A DNA stretch of 9,292 bases, from the NCBI GenBank assembly GCA_015660615.1, contig DQKQ01000262.1, positions 1-9,292 of the forward strand. Reading direction: 5' to 3'. Made by a program: the position numbers and the translations under genes. The DNA is from Flavobacteriales bacterium (lineage in GTDB: Bacteria > Bacteroidota > Bacteroidia > Flavobacteriales_D > Sanyastnellaceae). Below, one piece after another: positions 1 through 8,600 of this stretch; the first letter of the stretch is position 1, and every line of letters begins with the position of its first letter. The notes beneath the pieces were generated by a model, which saw nothing but the letters and a program-made list of their open reading frames with translations, did not search any database and was not told the DNA's origin.

Positions 1-1
1 G

Positions 2-3000
2 GCTGGAAAAAATACTCCTGGGTCACCTGGATGGATTGCATGGGATCAGTCTCCTCTGACAAGCCCATATGCAAATTCGCACTATTATTCTACTAGCGAA
101 TCACTTTGGCCATATGAAGGATCTGATTTAGGTGAGGCTCCTTATGCAACATCTAATGCATATACAACAGTAACCGATGATTCGTTAATTTGGAATATTA
201 AAGGATGGCGAACTTTGTTGGTGTCTGCTCATGAAGATGCCGATTCAGGAGCTTTATCTGCACACTCGACCATATTAGCAGGAGATCAGGCTCCGAACAA
301 AGCTGGTAAATATCAATATGGTTGGGGGTCTTTGGAAACATCAACAACTAATGCTCCTTTGGATATTGATGGAAATGCCCATCAGTATGTAAGAATGAAA
401 ATCCGTCGCATTGGTCCCGGAGGATATGGACCTGATTCATGGTTGGGTGTTTGTCAACCAACAACAAATCCAGGAAGCGCCACCCACGGTGGTTCTTATT
501 GGAGACCAACATTAGGATTGACTCCTACGCAATGGAATGCTGGGACGAGTGTGTCGGGTATGCCTACCTCCCCCGAGATGAGCAACCGGTCAAACTTTTA
601 TGCCTCGGCTAACACAGCCCAGCCTTCTACGCTCATCAATTCGACAGATGTATTACCCAATTCAAAGAGCCCATGGCATATTCTAGAATGGGATATGTGG
701 ACCTTAGGACAGACTGACCCGCTCGAAAATGGTGATATATACCCCGCTAGTGGTGGCGTGACCATGTGGAAAGACGCCAATCCTTCCACAGGAGGCTCTC
801 CTCAAGATCCTGAGGGTACTGGTCGCCGAATTGGAGCCATGTCATTTCAGCTATGTTACGAACCAGATAATACACCTGTGGGCGAAAAGTTTGAAATTGC
901 ATGGATTCAAGTAGACGATGGAACAGGATGGCCACGCGGTTCGTATGCGCTGCCTGGTGGATATGCAAATACCTGGGTATCAGAGGCCGATGACAATGAT
1001 ACAGGAACTGGAACAGGTGGTGCTCCATATAGAATTCGAGCTTCAGAATCAACTGACTTTAGTAATCAGACCATTGGTGATTTTTCTGTAACTGTGGCTC
1101 ACGCTGCAACAACCCCGAGCGAAATTTCTACTGGTGCGCCTGTTCTCTATGTGCATTCGGATAAGAGTATTATTAATTCGGGAATGATCGACCAAATATC
1201 TGATGCAAATGGAGCAATTTTTAGAGTCTCTGCAAATACCGCAAATAATCTTGATTGGATTGTCACCGAAGTTATTGACTCAGAGAAGTTTTTGAGAACT
1301 GCTCCTGGCTCTCCTGCTCTTGGAGATTATGTTGGTTCAGACTTAACGGCTAATGGAAGATTCAGCGGTCCAGTTATTCTTGACACAGATGTCCATGACA
1401 ATTTATATGTTGGTTATGTATATGAAGACCATGATGCCGGCTATCCAGGTTTTGACGCGACCGGCGATAGCAAGCCCTTGATGTTATTCCGATTGACACC
1501 CACGGCTTTTATTGATGATATAGATTATACTGGGTTGGATGCACAGGTATGTTTCTCCAATGATAACGAAAGTGCTGTTTATAAAGAAACCATAGATAGT
1601 ACCATAGAAGTGGTTACTATTGACTCAAGCATCGTGCCCCCCGATTCGACCATGGGCGCTTCATGGAGAGCTTTTAATGTTGAGGATGGCTTAACAAGAA
1701 CCTTTAGCATAACTGCAAAGAGTACCGTAGATTCTGCCGCTGGGTATTATGTTAGAATTTATGAATATTATGATGAGCTGCCAGCCGATAAATATTATAT
1801 TGCAGACGGCTACCAATATCCAATCAATCCCATCGGGGGGCCCAATGTGCAGGGGCACAAATCCCCCACCTTCCTTACCCCACACGGCGGCGGCGTCCAA
1901 GCCGCTGGGTACATTGACCAAACGGTTGGTGAATTTGCTCATGTCCCTGCCTTGACCAGTGGCGCGCCCTTTGAAGCTCAAGCCCTGGTTGCTGATACAT
2001 GGACAACTCATAATTTTACTTATACACCAACGAAAAGATCGACCGGCGACCGAGCAAAATGGGCAAGTGTTGTTCTGTTAAACTTCCTCGGCGGTAATGG
2101 AAAACTTCACGTTCAGCCTATTCACATGCAGGCTGGTGCCAATTTTAGTCCACACAACCTAAGGGCTTCTGATAGCCCCACTCCTGGAGGAAGGTCTAAG
2201 ACCTACTCGGCTGAACAAATTCTGTGGGGGAATACAGGAGGAACAGATGGTATTGGTGTGATGGTTGGGGGTACTCATTTATATGGTCTTAGCGATAACG
2301 AATGGGCAGCTTCGGAAATTGGAGGAGGATCTGGTGCCTTTGTTGATTTATCTACCGATGATCTAGGCTCACTCTATGTTGTGGGTAGTGGTTCGCAAAA
2401 TATTATCAAGATTCTTCCTGCTGCAAATACTTCATATGCAAATGGGGTGACAAGAATTTCATCTGATCTTGTGGGGCAGTTGCCTGGCAGACTTGTCTTT
2501 GAGATTGCAAACACGACAACGCTTGATGCAAACAATGATGTGCTTGGTAATTGGAGACCGACAAATATTATTTCTGGTCCGAAAGATTCATTGTTCGTGG
2601 CCTGTGATACTGGATATGATCCAACCAACAGAGGAGCAAATTCTGTCTATTGCTATCATGTTGTGACAACACAAAATGTTGCAACTGGAATACACTATAC
2701 CAAGAATGTCTATCCGGTATTTGCGAACACGCAATCATTTACTGCGTGGCCAGTGACAGATTATCCTGCTCAAGCTAATCAAGACGGAATGTCACAATCA
2801 TGTGCAGGCATGATATTGGACCATGAAGATCCCCCCAATTTATATTACATGAGCGCAAATACCATGTACCGAATCAAGCCCAAGGGATATAGTTATCAAA
2901 TAGGCGACACAGAAATTGAACAGATTTTCCCTGACAATTATTTCCGCGACACTTTAAAATATCATGGTGGTGCCGATTCAATTTATTATAATTATCTTGG

Positions 3001-3625
3001 GTTTGTTCGCACAGTTAGTCTTGGGCAAACCCAAAATAAGTACCTCTATTATCAAAATAATTATCAACAATTACAAGTTGATAGTCGAAATCGAATTTAC
3101 TTTGGTGGCATGGCGAATTTGTTCTGTTATTCTCGCGGCTCAAATACAACTTACAACAATGGGCTTCCTTTGTATAATCAATCCAACACAGAATTCTCGA
3201 CGCTTCAAGTTGTCGCAAACTCACAAATGTATACATCAAATGTTGATTTCAATTATGGCCCCGCCGGAGCCACCATTGACAGTTTCGTCCTTGGGGTTAA
3301 AACATCTAATAGTGCCTTTACTGGTGGAGACCCAGGGAATCCTTCTTCCGGCGCAAATAATTTCAGCGAAGGTGTATATATTACGATGCATGAGGGTACG
3401 TCTTACAATAGCAGCACTCTTAAAGAAAACGGAAGACGCCTCATTGCCATCTATCCAAATGCCAATGGTTCGTTTGTCGAGTCAGAAGGTGGGCAGTTGG
3501 CCATGACAATCATGGATGAGAACCCAGCCGCCAACACGAAGTTTGCAGTAGACGGCACCGGAGGTCTCAATAAGTTCAGAGGGATAGGGCCAGGTAAAGT
3601 CGTGTTGCGCCCAGAAAAGGTATAG
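2..3625 (+). CDS. Large virion (tail/baseplate-associated) protein, 5'-truncated by the window; jelly-roll-like and NHL-propeller-like modules
   Basis: The frame is open from base 2 to TAG at 3623-3625, so the start lies upstream. A TTG at 215 is only an internal codon. 1207 residues are visible, numbered here from base 2. Residues 114-307 look like a beta-sandwich domain ending in FEIAWIQVDDG, a closing strand common in jelly-roll modules of phage tail proteins. Residues 551-711 resemble a second CBM4/9-type jelly roll (TFSITAKST, YYVRIYEYYD, WTTHNFTYTP, GKLHVQPIHMQ). Segments at 458-498, 779-807, 856-887, 936-960 and 1024-1046 share a D-x-x-x-(S/N/R)-(L/I)-(Y/F) strand, as in DDLGSLYVVGSGSQNIIKI, resembling NHL beta-propeller blades. 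There are no cleavage signals or membrane segments. The gene lies just before gene 8, where T4 has gene 7, but I see no sequence match to gp7. I infer a structural protein at the tail tip or baseplate, possibly binding carbohydrate. The domain calls are by eye. A tail fibre or adhesin is the main alternative. Confidence 0.85.
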   Translation, partial: AGKNTPGSPGWIAWDQSPLTSPYANSHYYSTSESLWPYEGSDLGEAPYATSNAYTTVTDDSLIWNIKGWRTLLVSAHEDADSGALSAHSTILAGDQAPNKAGKYQYGWGSLETSTTNAPLDIDGNAHQYVRMKIRRIGPGGYGPDSWLGVCQPTTNPGSATHGGSYWRPTLGLTPTQWNAGTSVSGMPTSPEMSNRSNFYASANTAQPSTLINSTDVLPNSKSPWHILEWDMWTLGQTDPLENGDIYPASGGVTMWKDANPSTGGSPQDPEGTGRRIGAMSFQLCYEPDNTPVGEKFEIAWIQVDDGTGWPRGSYALPGGYANTWVSEADDNDTGTGTGGAPYRIRASESTDFSNQTIGDFSVTVAHAATTPSEISTGAPVLYVHSDKSIINSGMIDQISDANGAIFRVSANTANNLDWIVTEVIDSEKFLRTAPGSPALGDYVGSDLTANGRFSGPVILDTDVHDNLYVGYVYEDHDAGYPGFDATGDSKPLMLFRLTPTAFIDDIDYTGLDAQVCFSNDNESAVYKETIDSTIEVVTIDSSIVPPDSTMGASWRAFNVEDGLTRTFSITAKSTVDSAAGYYVRIYEYYDELPADKYYIADGYQYPINPIGGPNVQGHKSPTFLTPHGGGVQAAGYIDQTVGEFAHVPALTSGAPFEAQALVADTWTTHNFTYTPTKRSTGDRAKWASVVLLNFLGGNGKLHVQPIHMQAGANFSPHNLRASDSPTPGGRSKTYSAEQILWGNTGGTDGIGVMVGGTHLYGLSDNEWAASEIGGGSGAFVDLSTDDLGSLYVVGSGSQNIIKILPAANTSYANGVTRISSDLVGQLPGRLVFEIANTTTLDANNDVLGNWRPTNIISGPKDSLFVACDTGYDPTNRGANSVYCYHVVTTQNVATGIHYTKNVYPVFANTQSFTAWPVTDYPAQANQDGMSQSCAGMILDHEDPPNLYYMSANTMYRIKPKGYSYQIGDTEIEQIFPDNYFRDTLKYHGGADSIYYNYLGFVRTVSLGQTQNKYLYYQNNYQQLQVDSRNRIYFGGMANLFCYSRGSNTTYNNGLPLYNQSNTEFSTLQVVANSQMYTSNVDFNYGPAGATIDSFVLGVKTSNSAFTGGDPGNPSSGANNFSEGVYITMHEGTSYNSSTLKENGRRLIAIYPNANGSFVESEGGQLAMTIMDENPAANTKFAVDGTGGLNKFRGIGPGKVVLRPEKV
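2997..3034 (+). repeat. Intragenic 9-bp perfect inverted repeat
   Basis: TTGGGTTTG (2997-3005) is exactly complementary to CAAACCCAA (3026-3034), with a 20-base loop. It lies inside the left structural gene and encodes part of YLGFVRTVSLGQTQNK. The CTTGGG hexamer also occurs twice directly (2996-3001 and 3020-3025). No T-run follows, so it is not a conventional intrinsic terminator. It could be an mRNA hairpin or chance. Confidence 0.45.
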
Positions 3626-3631
3626 TGAACG

Positions 3632-3639
3632 ACTAAATA
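3632..3639 (+). promoter_or_regulatory. Late-promoter-like octamer ACTAAATA (upstream copy)
   Basis: T4 late promoters consist essentially of a TATAAATA -10 element read by the gp55 sigma factor with gp33/gp45. Cyanophage T4-like genomes use relaxed versions of the form NATAAATA or CTAAATA. ACTAAATA contains CTAAATA and lies in the 75-base gap before gene 8, 61 bases from its ATG. It starts 7 bases after the upstream gene's TAG stop. This is motif matching only. Confidence 0.45.
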
Positions 3640-3652
3640 GTAGGAAAGTAAA

Positions 3653-3660
3653 CATAAATA
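3653..3660 (+). promoter_or_regulatory. Late-promoter-like octamer CATAAATA (downstream copy)
   Basis: CATAAATA differs from the T4 late consensus TATAAATA only at the first base and fits the relaxed marine NATAAATA form. Initiation about 6-7 bases downstream would place the mRNA 5' end near 3666-3667, giving a leader of roughly 35 bases before the gene 8 ATG. The motif overlaps the left arm of the hairpin at 3658-3676. It is the better of the two candidate late promoters in this gap. Confidence 0.55.
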
Positions 3661-3676
3661 GTAATCATATTACTAT
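3658..3676 (+). repeat. Perfect 8-bp inverted repeat with 3-base loop in the gene 8 leader
   Basis: ATAGTAAT (3658-3665) and ATTACTAT (3669-3676) are exact reverse complements separated by CAT. The stem is AT-rich, so an RNA hairpin would be weak. A transcript from the upstream promoter-like octamer would contain the whole stem, while one starting near 3666 would lose the left arm. No T-run follows, so a terminator is unlikely. A protein-binding dyad or chance palindrome in AT-rich DNA is equally possible. Confidence 0.5.
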
Positions 3677-3688
3677 GTACGCGCAAAC

Positions 3689-3693
3689 GGAGA
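3689..3693 (+). promoter_or_regulatory. Ribosome binding site of gene 8 (GGAGA)
   Basis: GGAGA ends 7 bases before the ATG at 3701, an ideal Shine-Dalgarno spacing, and decides this start. An in-frame TAA at 3698-3700 directly precedes the ATG, so no upstream extension is possible. Confidence 0.8.
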
Positions 3694-3700
3694 AATATAA

Positions 3701-5662
3701 ATGCCAGCATCCGTGACATCAAACTTTAGGATAGCCAACGCAAAAGCCTTTGTCGATTCATTTGAAGAACCTGAAAATGGCGGTCGCAATACTGTTGTTG
3801 GGCAATCTTATGTATACTTGTTTATAGGAAAGATTTTATCGTGGGATAAAACCCATGCTGGTTATAGTGATTCAGAGGCTCCACCTCCTGATGGTGATGT
3901 CCAAGGAAATGAATTTGAACCTTGGCGAGATATGATTGCATTAGATAGAGTAATTGCAAACACAGATATATCATTTGCCGCAAAACGATATGATTGGACT
4001 TCGGGGGAGATATATGACCAATATGACGACCAAGACCCTCAAATCACGAAAGCTACTTCTAAGTATTATGTATACGAGACAACTTCAAATCGAGTCTTTA
4101 AATGCCTTGATAATAATAATGGGGCTGTGTCTACAGTAAATCCTAAGGAACGCTATAAAGAGGGTACAAAAGAACTACCTTTTGTGACGACAGATGGATA
4201 TCGTTGGAAATATATGTGTACTGTTACTACTCCTCAGTTTTCAAAATGGTTGACTACAAATTATATTCCAATTCGTACTTTGAATGCAATTCCCTTTGGG
4301 ATTGCTACATCGGGAGAACTTGATGGCGATGGAATTCCAGAACATTTTGGCGACCAAGCAGAAGTTCAATTAAAGGCAAACAATGGAACAATTGAAACCT
4401 ATGTTGTGACCAGCGGTGGATCAGGATTTACAAAACATTCTGGAGGGGTGGGCAATTCTGATAGGGTAGTTGTGGCAGGCGCAGGTGTTAATACAACTTT
4501 CTTTACCATAAAAGATGATACATCATTAACTTTAGGCTCCCAAAATTATTATACCGGTGCTGCTATTTTTCTTTCTAACTCATCAGTACAAAAAGGCGCG
4601 ACCACAATCGTAGAATCTGGAACTTTGGTTGCGGTTGGGGTTTCCTTTAACCCAGTGGGCTCTGACGGGACGCCTGCCCAGTCAATTCTAGTAGACCCTC
4701 CATTTGCCGCCGAAATGGCTCCTCTGGCCGGGGATACATATCATATTGCGCCTAGAATTGAAGTAATTGGCGATGGTCTCCGAAATACAGATGGTACTGG
4801 TGGGGCTAATGCCTATGCAATTTGCACTTCGGCGGGCGCAATTTCTCAAATAAATGCATGGACGACAGGAAATAATTATACGACTGCTACTGTATCCACG
4901 CCAGATGCTTCGGGCTCAGGTCTACAGGCTAGAGCAGTAATTTCTCCTCCGGGTGGCCATGGGTCCGATCCCGTTGCAGAACTAGGAGCATTTAATATTG
5001 TTATTTCTAAAACATTGCTGGGATCAGGAGCTATTAATCCTGTCACATTAACACAAAATAACTTCCCCATATCAAATCAATATCGAACTGTGGGTCTAGT
5101 GAGAAATCCATACTTGAAAGACGGTTATGATGCAACCCAATTAGCTCCTGCAACAGGTGGTAAGAATTGGTATGCAAATTCAAGCCCGCTGCATCAATCT
5201 ACTTGGATTACTGCAAATACTTTTCCGGGGGAAGCCGGCGGGCAGGGGGGTGGTTACATTCCTGCCGAAGATGATGAGATTAAAGGTCTTAGGTCGGAAG
5301 CTACAGGAATAGTTGTAGAGTATAATTCAAATGCTGATGGGCTTATAAACATAACAAATGTCGTAGCAAATAGTTCTGGCGGAACATTTATGTTTAATGA
5401 ACGAATAGCTCTAGTGAAGACTAAATCTGGCGGAACGAACCCTGGCGACATTAAATTTGTAACTGCAAACGGATGGGCCCATACGGTCGCCGACGATCAC
5501 GAAACCGACTGGCCAGGAAATTTAGTTCCCATTGATTCAACACCCCTACGCGAATCAGACCTTCAGCCATACACCGGAGATATTCTGTATATAGAAAATA
5601 GGGCTCCAATCACTAGGGCAACAGACCAATCCGAAGACATTAAAATTATTATTGAGTTTTAA
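3701..5662 (+). CDS. 8: Baseplate wedge subunit, T4 gp8 homologue, enlarged
   Basis: This is the homologue of T4 gp8, which forms a dimer in each baseplate wedge and joins after gp7/gp10 and before gp6. The N-terminal part aligns by eye with T4 gp8: VTSNFRIANAKAFVDSF (residues 5-21), YLFIGKILSW (39-48), RYDW (96-99), VFKCLDNNNG (132-141) and TTDGYRWKYM (163-172), followed by TNYIPIRTL. The C-terminus is diagnostic: YTGDILYIENRAPI (624-637) and the terminal TDQSEDIKIIIEF match T4 SGEMIYMENRPPI and DQTEEINILFTF. NFPISNQYRTVGLVRNPY (454-471) also matches. T4 gp8 is 334 residues and this protein is 653. The extra length lies mainly between about 196 and 455, with more at about 480-600, and is rich in Gly, Ser, Thr and Ala. 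The added part includes GGSGFT and ISPPGGHGSDPVAELGA, motifs I associate with marine gp8-like proteins. It shares its reading frame with the upstream gene but is separated from it by several stops. It is probably transcribed from late promoters. Confidence 0.94.
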   Translation: MPASVTSNFRIANAKAFVDSFEEPENGGRNTVVGQSYVYLFIGKILSWDKTHAGYSDSEAPPPDGDVQGNEFEPWRDMIALDRVIANTDISFAAKRYDWTSGEIYDQYDDQDPQITKATSKYYVYETTSNRVFKCLDNNNGAVSTVNPKERYKEGTKELPFVTTDGYRWKYMCTVTTPQFSKWLTTNYIPIRTLNAIPFGIATSGELDGDGIPEHFGDQAEVQLKANNGTIETYVVTSGGSGFTKHSGGVGNSDRVVVAGAGVNTTFFTIKDDTSLTLGSQNYYTGAAIFLSNSSVQKGATTIVESGTLVAVGVSFNPVGSDGTPAQSILVDPPFAAEMAPLAGDTYHIAPRIEVIGDGLRNTDGTGGANAYAICTSAGAISQINAWTTGNNYTTATVSTPDASGSGLQARAVISPPGGHGSDPVAELGAFNIVISKTLLGSGAINPVTLTQNNFPISNQYRTVGLVRNPYLKDGYDATQLAPATGGKNWYANSSPLHQSTWITANTFPGEAGGQGGGYIPAEDDEIKGLRSEATGIVVEYNSNADGLINITNVVANSSGGTFMFNERIALVKTKSGGTNPGDIKFVTANGWAHTVADDHETDWPGNLVPIDSTPLRESDLQPYTGDILYIENRAPITRATDQSEDIKIIIEF

Positions 5663-5671
5663 AGGTAAGGA
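5661..5671 (+). promoter_or_regulatory. Ribosome binding site of the DUF4815 gene (AAAGGTAAGGA)
   Basis: Two overlapping purine-rich cores, AAAGG and TAAGGA, overlap or directly follow the gene 8 TAA stop (5660-5662). The second ends 10 bases before the ATG at 5682. The position suggests co-transcription with gene 8 and possibly translational coupling. No promoter motif is visible in the 19-base gap. Confidence 0.7.
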
Positions 5672-5681
5672 AAAATAATAC

Positions 5682-8600
5682 ATGCCTCTTACTACAAATG
5701 CCTCTCCTTATTGGGATGATTATAAAGACGATAAACAATTTTATCGAATCTTGTTTCGCCCAGGATATGCAATTCAGGCTCGGGAACTAACACAGCTCCA
5801 GACAACCCTGCAAAAGCAGATTGAACGTCATGGTAAGCATATCTTTCAACATGGTTCTCGTGTATTGGATGGTCAGATTGCATATAACAAGTGCGATTAT
5901 ATTAAGCTAGCCGACTATACGAGCAATGATCCAATTAGCGGACTTACAGTTAATGCTGCAACTGCATTTGATTCTACTACGTTAGTCGGCATTAGTATTG
6001 AACTAGATATGGACGGGGCTGGAGATTATAACCTAGACGCCGACGGTCGAATTAGTTCTCCTGATGGTCGTCGCCCTGTTGCAAAGGTTGTTTTGTCTGA
6101 AAACCGAACCGATAATGGAGATCCTGCTACGCTATTGCTCAGTTATGAATCTGGGGATAAGTTTACAGCCAATGACTTTGTTATTGACCGAGCCTCGACT
6201 GGAACTTTTAGTGCAGTTGTAAACAACACAATATCAAGCTCGGGAGCTGAAGTTGGCAAGGCTTCTTATGCCGGAATTACAAGCGGTGTCTATTTTGTCA
6301 CGACATCTACTGGCGGTTACTTTGCTCATGTTCCGAAACAACGAATTATTCTAGACAAATATTCAGACAGCCCAACATATAAGGTTGGTCTTAAAATTAA
6401 TGAAACTATTGTTACTGAGGCTGAAGATGGTACTTTATTCGATAATGCCCAAGGAACATATACAACATATGCTCCTGGCGCGCACCGATTAAAGATTGCA
6501 TTAGACTTGGCCAAGGCTCCTGGTTCTGATGGCACAACAATCAATCCGGGGTCAGCCCAAGATTTTGTTGAATTGTTGCGTATTGAAAATGGCCAAAAGG
6601 CTTATGGTACAAATCCAAATCAAAACCCTCTATACAACATTCTGGGCGAGGCCATGGCCAAACGAACCTTTGACGAAAGTGGAAACTACATTGTCGAAGA
6701 CTTTGAGTGTCTGGCTGAAGACGGACCTGCGGATACTGTAAAAATTACGGTTCAACCTAAGTCGGGTAAAACTTCAGCTAGAGCCTATGTTCGTGGGCAC
6801 CAATATGAACAGGCTGGTCCTTGGGTCGAATATATTCAAAAGGCCAGAAAAACATCAATCCTCAAGAACGTAACAACCCCATTAACTCATGGGGCGTATA
6901 TGTTAGTCACAGACCTCAAGGCGCAAGGTTCGCAATTGTCTGTTGGGGATCTTCCTATCTGGGATCTTCATACTTGTAATACCTATCAAGTCAACACTAG
7001 TGTTTCTGGTACAGCCGGAGAGTTAGCATATAAGTCAACACGCGCAGGGCAGTTCCGAGTTAGAGATGTACAATATGTTGGTTCTAATACTCATGCGATT
7101 TATGTAACCGACTTTGAAGGTTCGCCTGCTATCACAGGAAACTTTAGTGGAGTTAGCGCAAGCTCTGGAGATGGTGCTGGTCCTAATAAAGTTAATATTG
7201 ATACAGCCAATACGAGTGTTTGGCCTAATGCATATATTGGTTCTAAATTTACTATTACTTGGTCACATGTAAATCCGGCTTTTGCTGGGCAGACACGAAC
7301 AGTTATTGCATCGGCTCCGGATACTGTGCTCAATACCCCCGGAACTGGTACCGCAACTTTAACATTAGATTCACCATTCAACCAACCAACTAGTAATACA
7401 GATTTCCCAGGACCTTGGGAAAAATATGCGCTGAATGCTGACATTAGAGCAGTCGCAACCGGAAACGGATGTATTATTGCTTCGGTAGTAAATGATTCTG
7501 GTACGGTTATTGGAGAAGCAACAGGGAATCCTAATCTTGCTGATGTAGACAAACTCGGTAATGCCAATATTTCAAAGATCGGAACGATTGCAAACACAAG
7601 CATCTTTGGTGGAGGAACATTCCCCGACTTGATTTACAAGATGCCTGTTGGCGGAGCCAGAGTTGCAAAGTCAATCGAGGCTTCTTTTGCGGGAACTGGT
7701 TTTGAATTCCATGCAAGGTATTCTACTATTTCTTCAACTAATCCGCCAACTTTTAATGCGCTAACCTTTAGAAATGATACTGCGTTTAATGCTGGCGAAG
7801 TCTTTTTTACAACCGAAGATAAAAATGTATATACAGTAATCAATGAAACTACAGGTGATACTATTGGTTCTGATGATTTTGATTGGGGAACCAATCTTTA
7901 TGATGGTGATGGTAATGCAACAACGCTTAGATTAGCACCTAGCCCATTTATTACTGAAGGAGCAGATACAATTCGATTGATTGGACCCGTAACAGTAAAA
8001 AATGTTAATGCAAAAAGAAAGTCATTACTCCGAGGAATAAATGCCCAAGATGTTGCATCTGTTCTTGTTGGCACAGACAGAACAACTTCGGGAAATGGTT
8101 GGGTTACATTTACATCTCCAAACACTGTTCCTGGAGGGAAAGACAACCTAGGATTAGTAGATGTATATCGAATTGTTGATGTCTATGATACTGGTGATCC
8201 TAATTTGGGCCCAACTGGTAATATGCTAAACAACAACCAGCATCGTGTCACTAACAACTATGTTTTAGATGCTGGGCAAAGCGAAGCTCTTTATGACTAT
8301 GCTTCTGTTGTATTAAAGCCTGGCGCAAAAGCTCCAAAGGGGCAGCTAGCCGTAGTTGTAGATAGATTCTTACATAGCGATAATGATGGTGCCGGAGTAT
8401 TTACTGTTGATTCATATAATGGTCAGGTTAGTATAGATAATATTCCTTCGTTTGTCTCAGCTAAATCTGGTCAACGATATAAGTTGGCAGAATATCTTGA
8501 CTTCCGACCATCAAGGGCTGTTGAAACTGATTCACCTTTGCTCGCCAATACAAGTTATTATGTTCCAATTACTTCACACCCCGATACCGACCATACCATA

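Noticed and set aside
215..217. TTG as the start codon of the left gene.
   Set aside because: The same frame is open back to base 2 with protein-like sequence (TSPYANSHYYSTSESLWPY), and there is no Shine-Dalgarno before 215. The gene therefore begins outside the window.
1787..1794. GATAAATA, one base from the T4 late promoter consensus.
   Set aside because: It lies deep inside the left gene, encoding part of Asp-Lys-Tyr, with no gene start nearby. Such octamers are expected by chance in AT-rich coding sequence.
2964..3506. 180-residue plus-strand open frame overlapping the left structural gene, with a hydrophobic start.
   Set aside because: It is an out-of-frame shadow. The Ile-rich start comes from reading AAT/TAT-rich codons in another phase. 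There is no good ribosome binding site, and the main frame is continuous with clear protein-like repeats.
3658..3676. Hairpin before gene 8 as an intrinsic terminator of the upstream gene.
   Set aside because: The stem is only A/T-rich with two G-C pairs, and no T-run follows it, so termination is not supported.
7100..8146. Three consecutive minus-strand open frames (167, 86 and 82 residues) opposite the DUF4815 gene.
   Set aside because: All three are in one phase, in which a stop needs a plus-strand TAN or CAN codon preceded by particular third bases, so stops are rare there. They lack ribosome binding sites and recognisable domains, and lie fully opposite a gene with clear family motifs.
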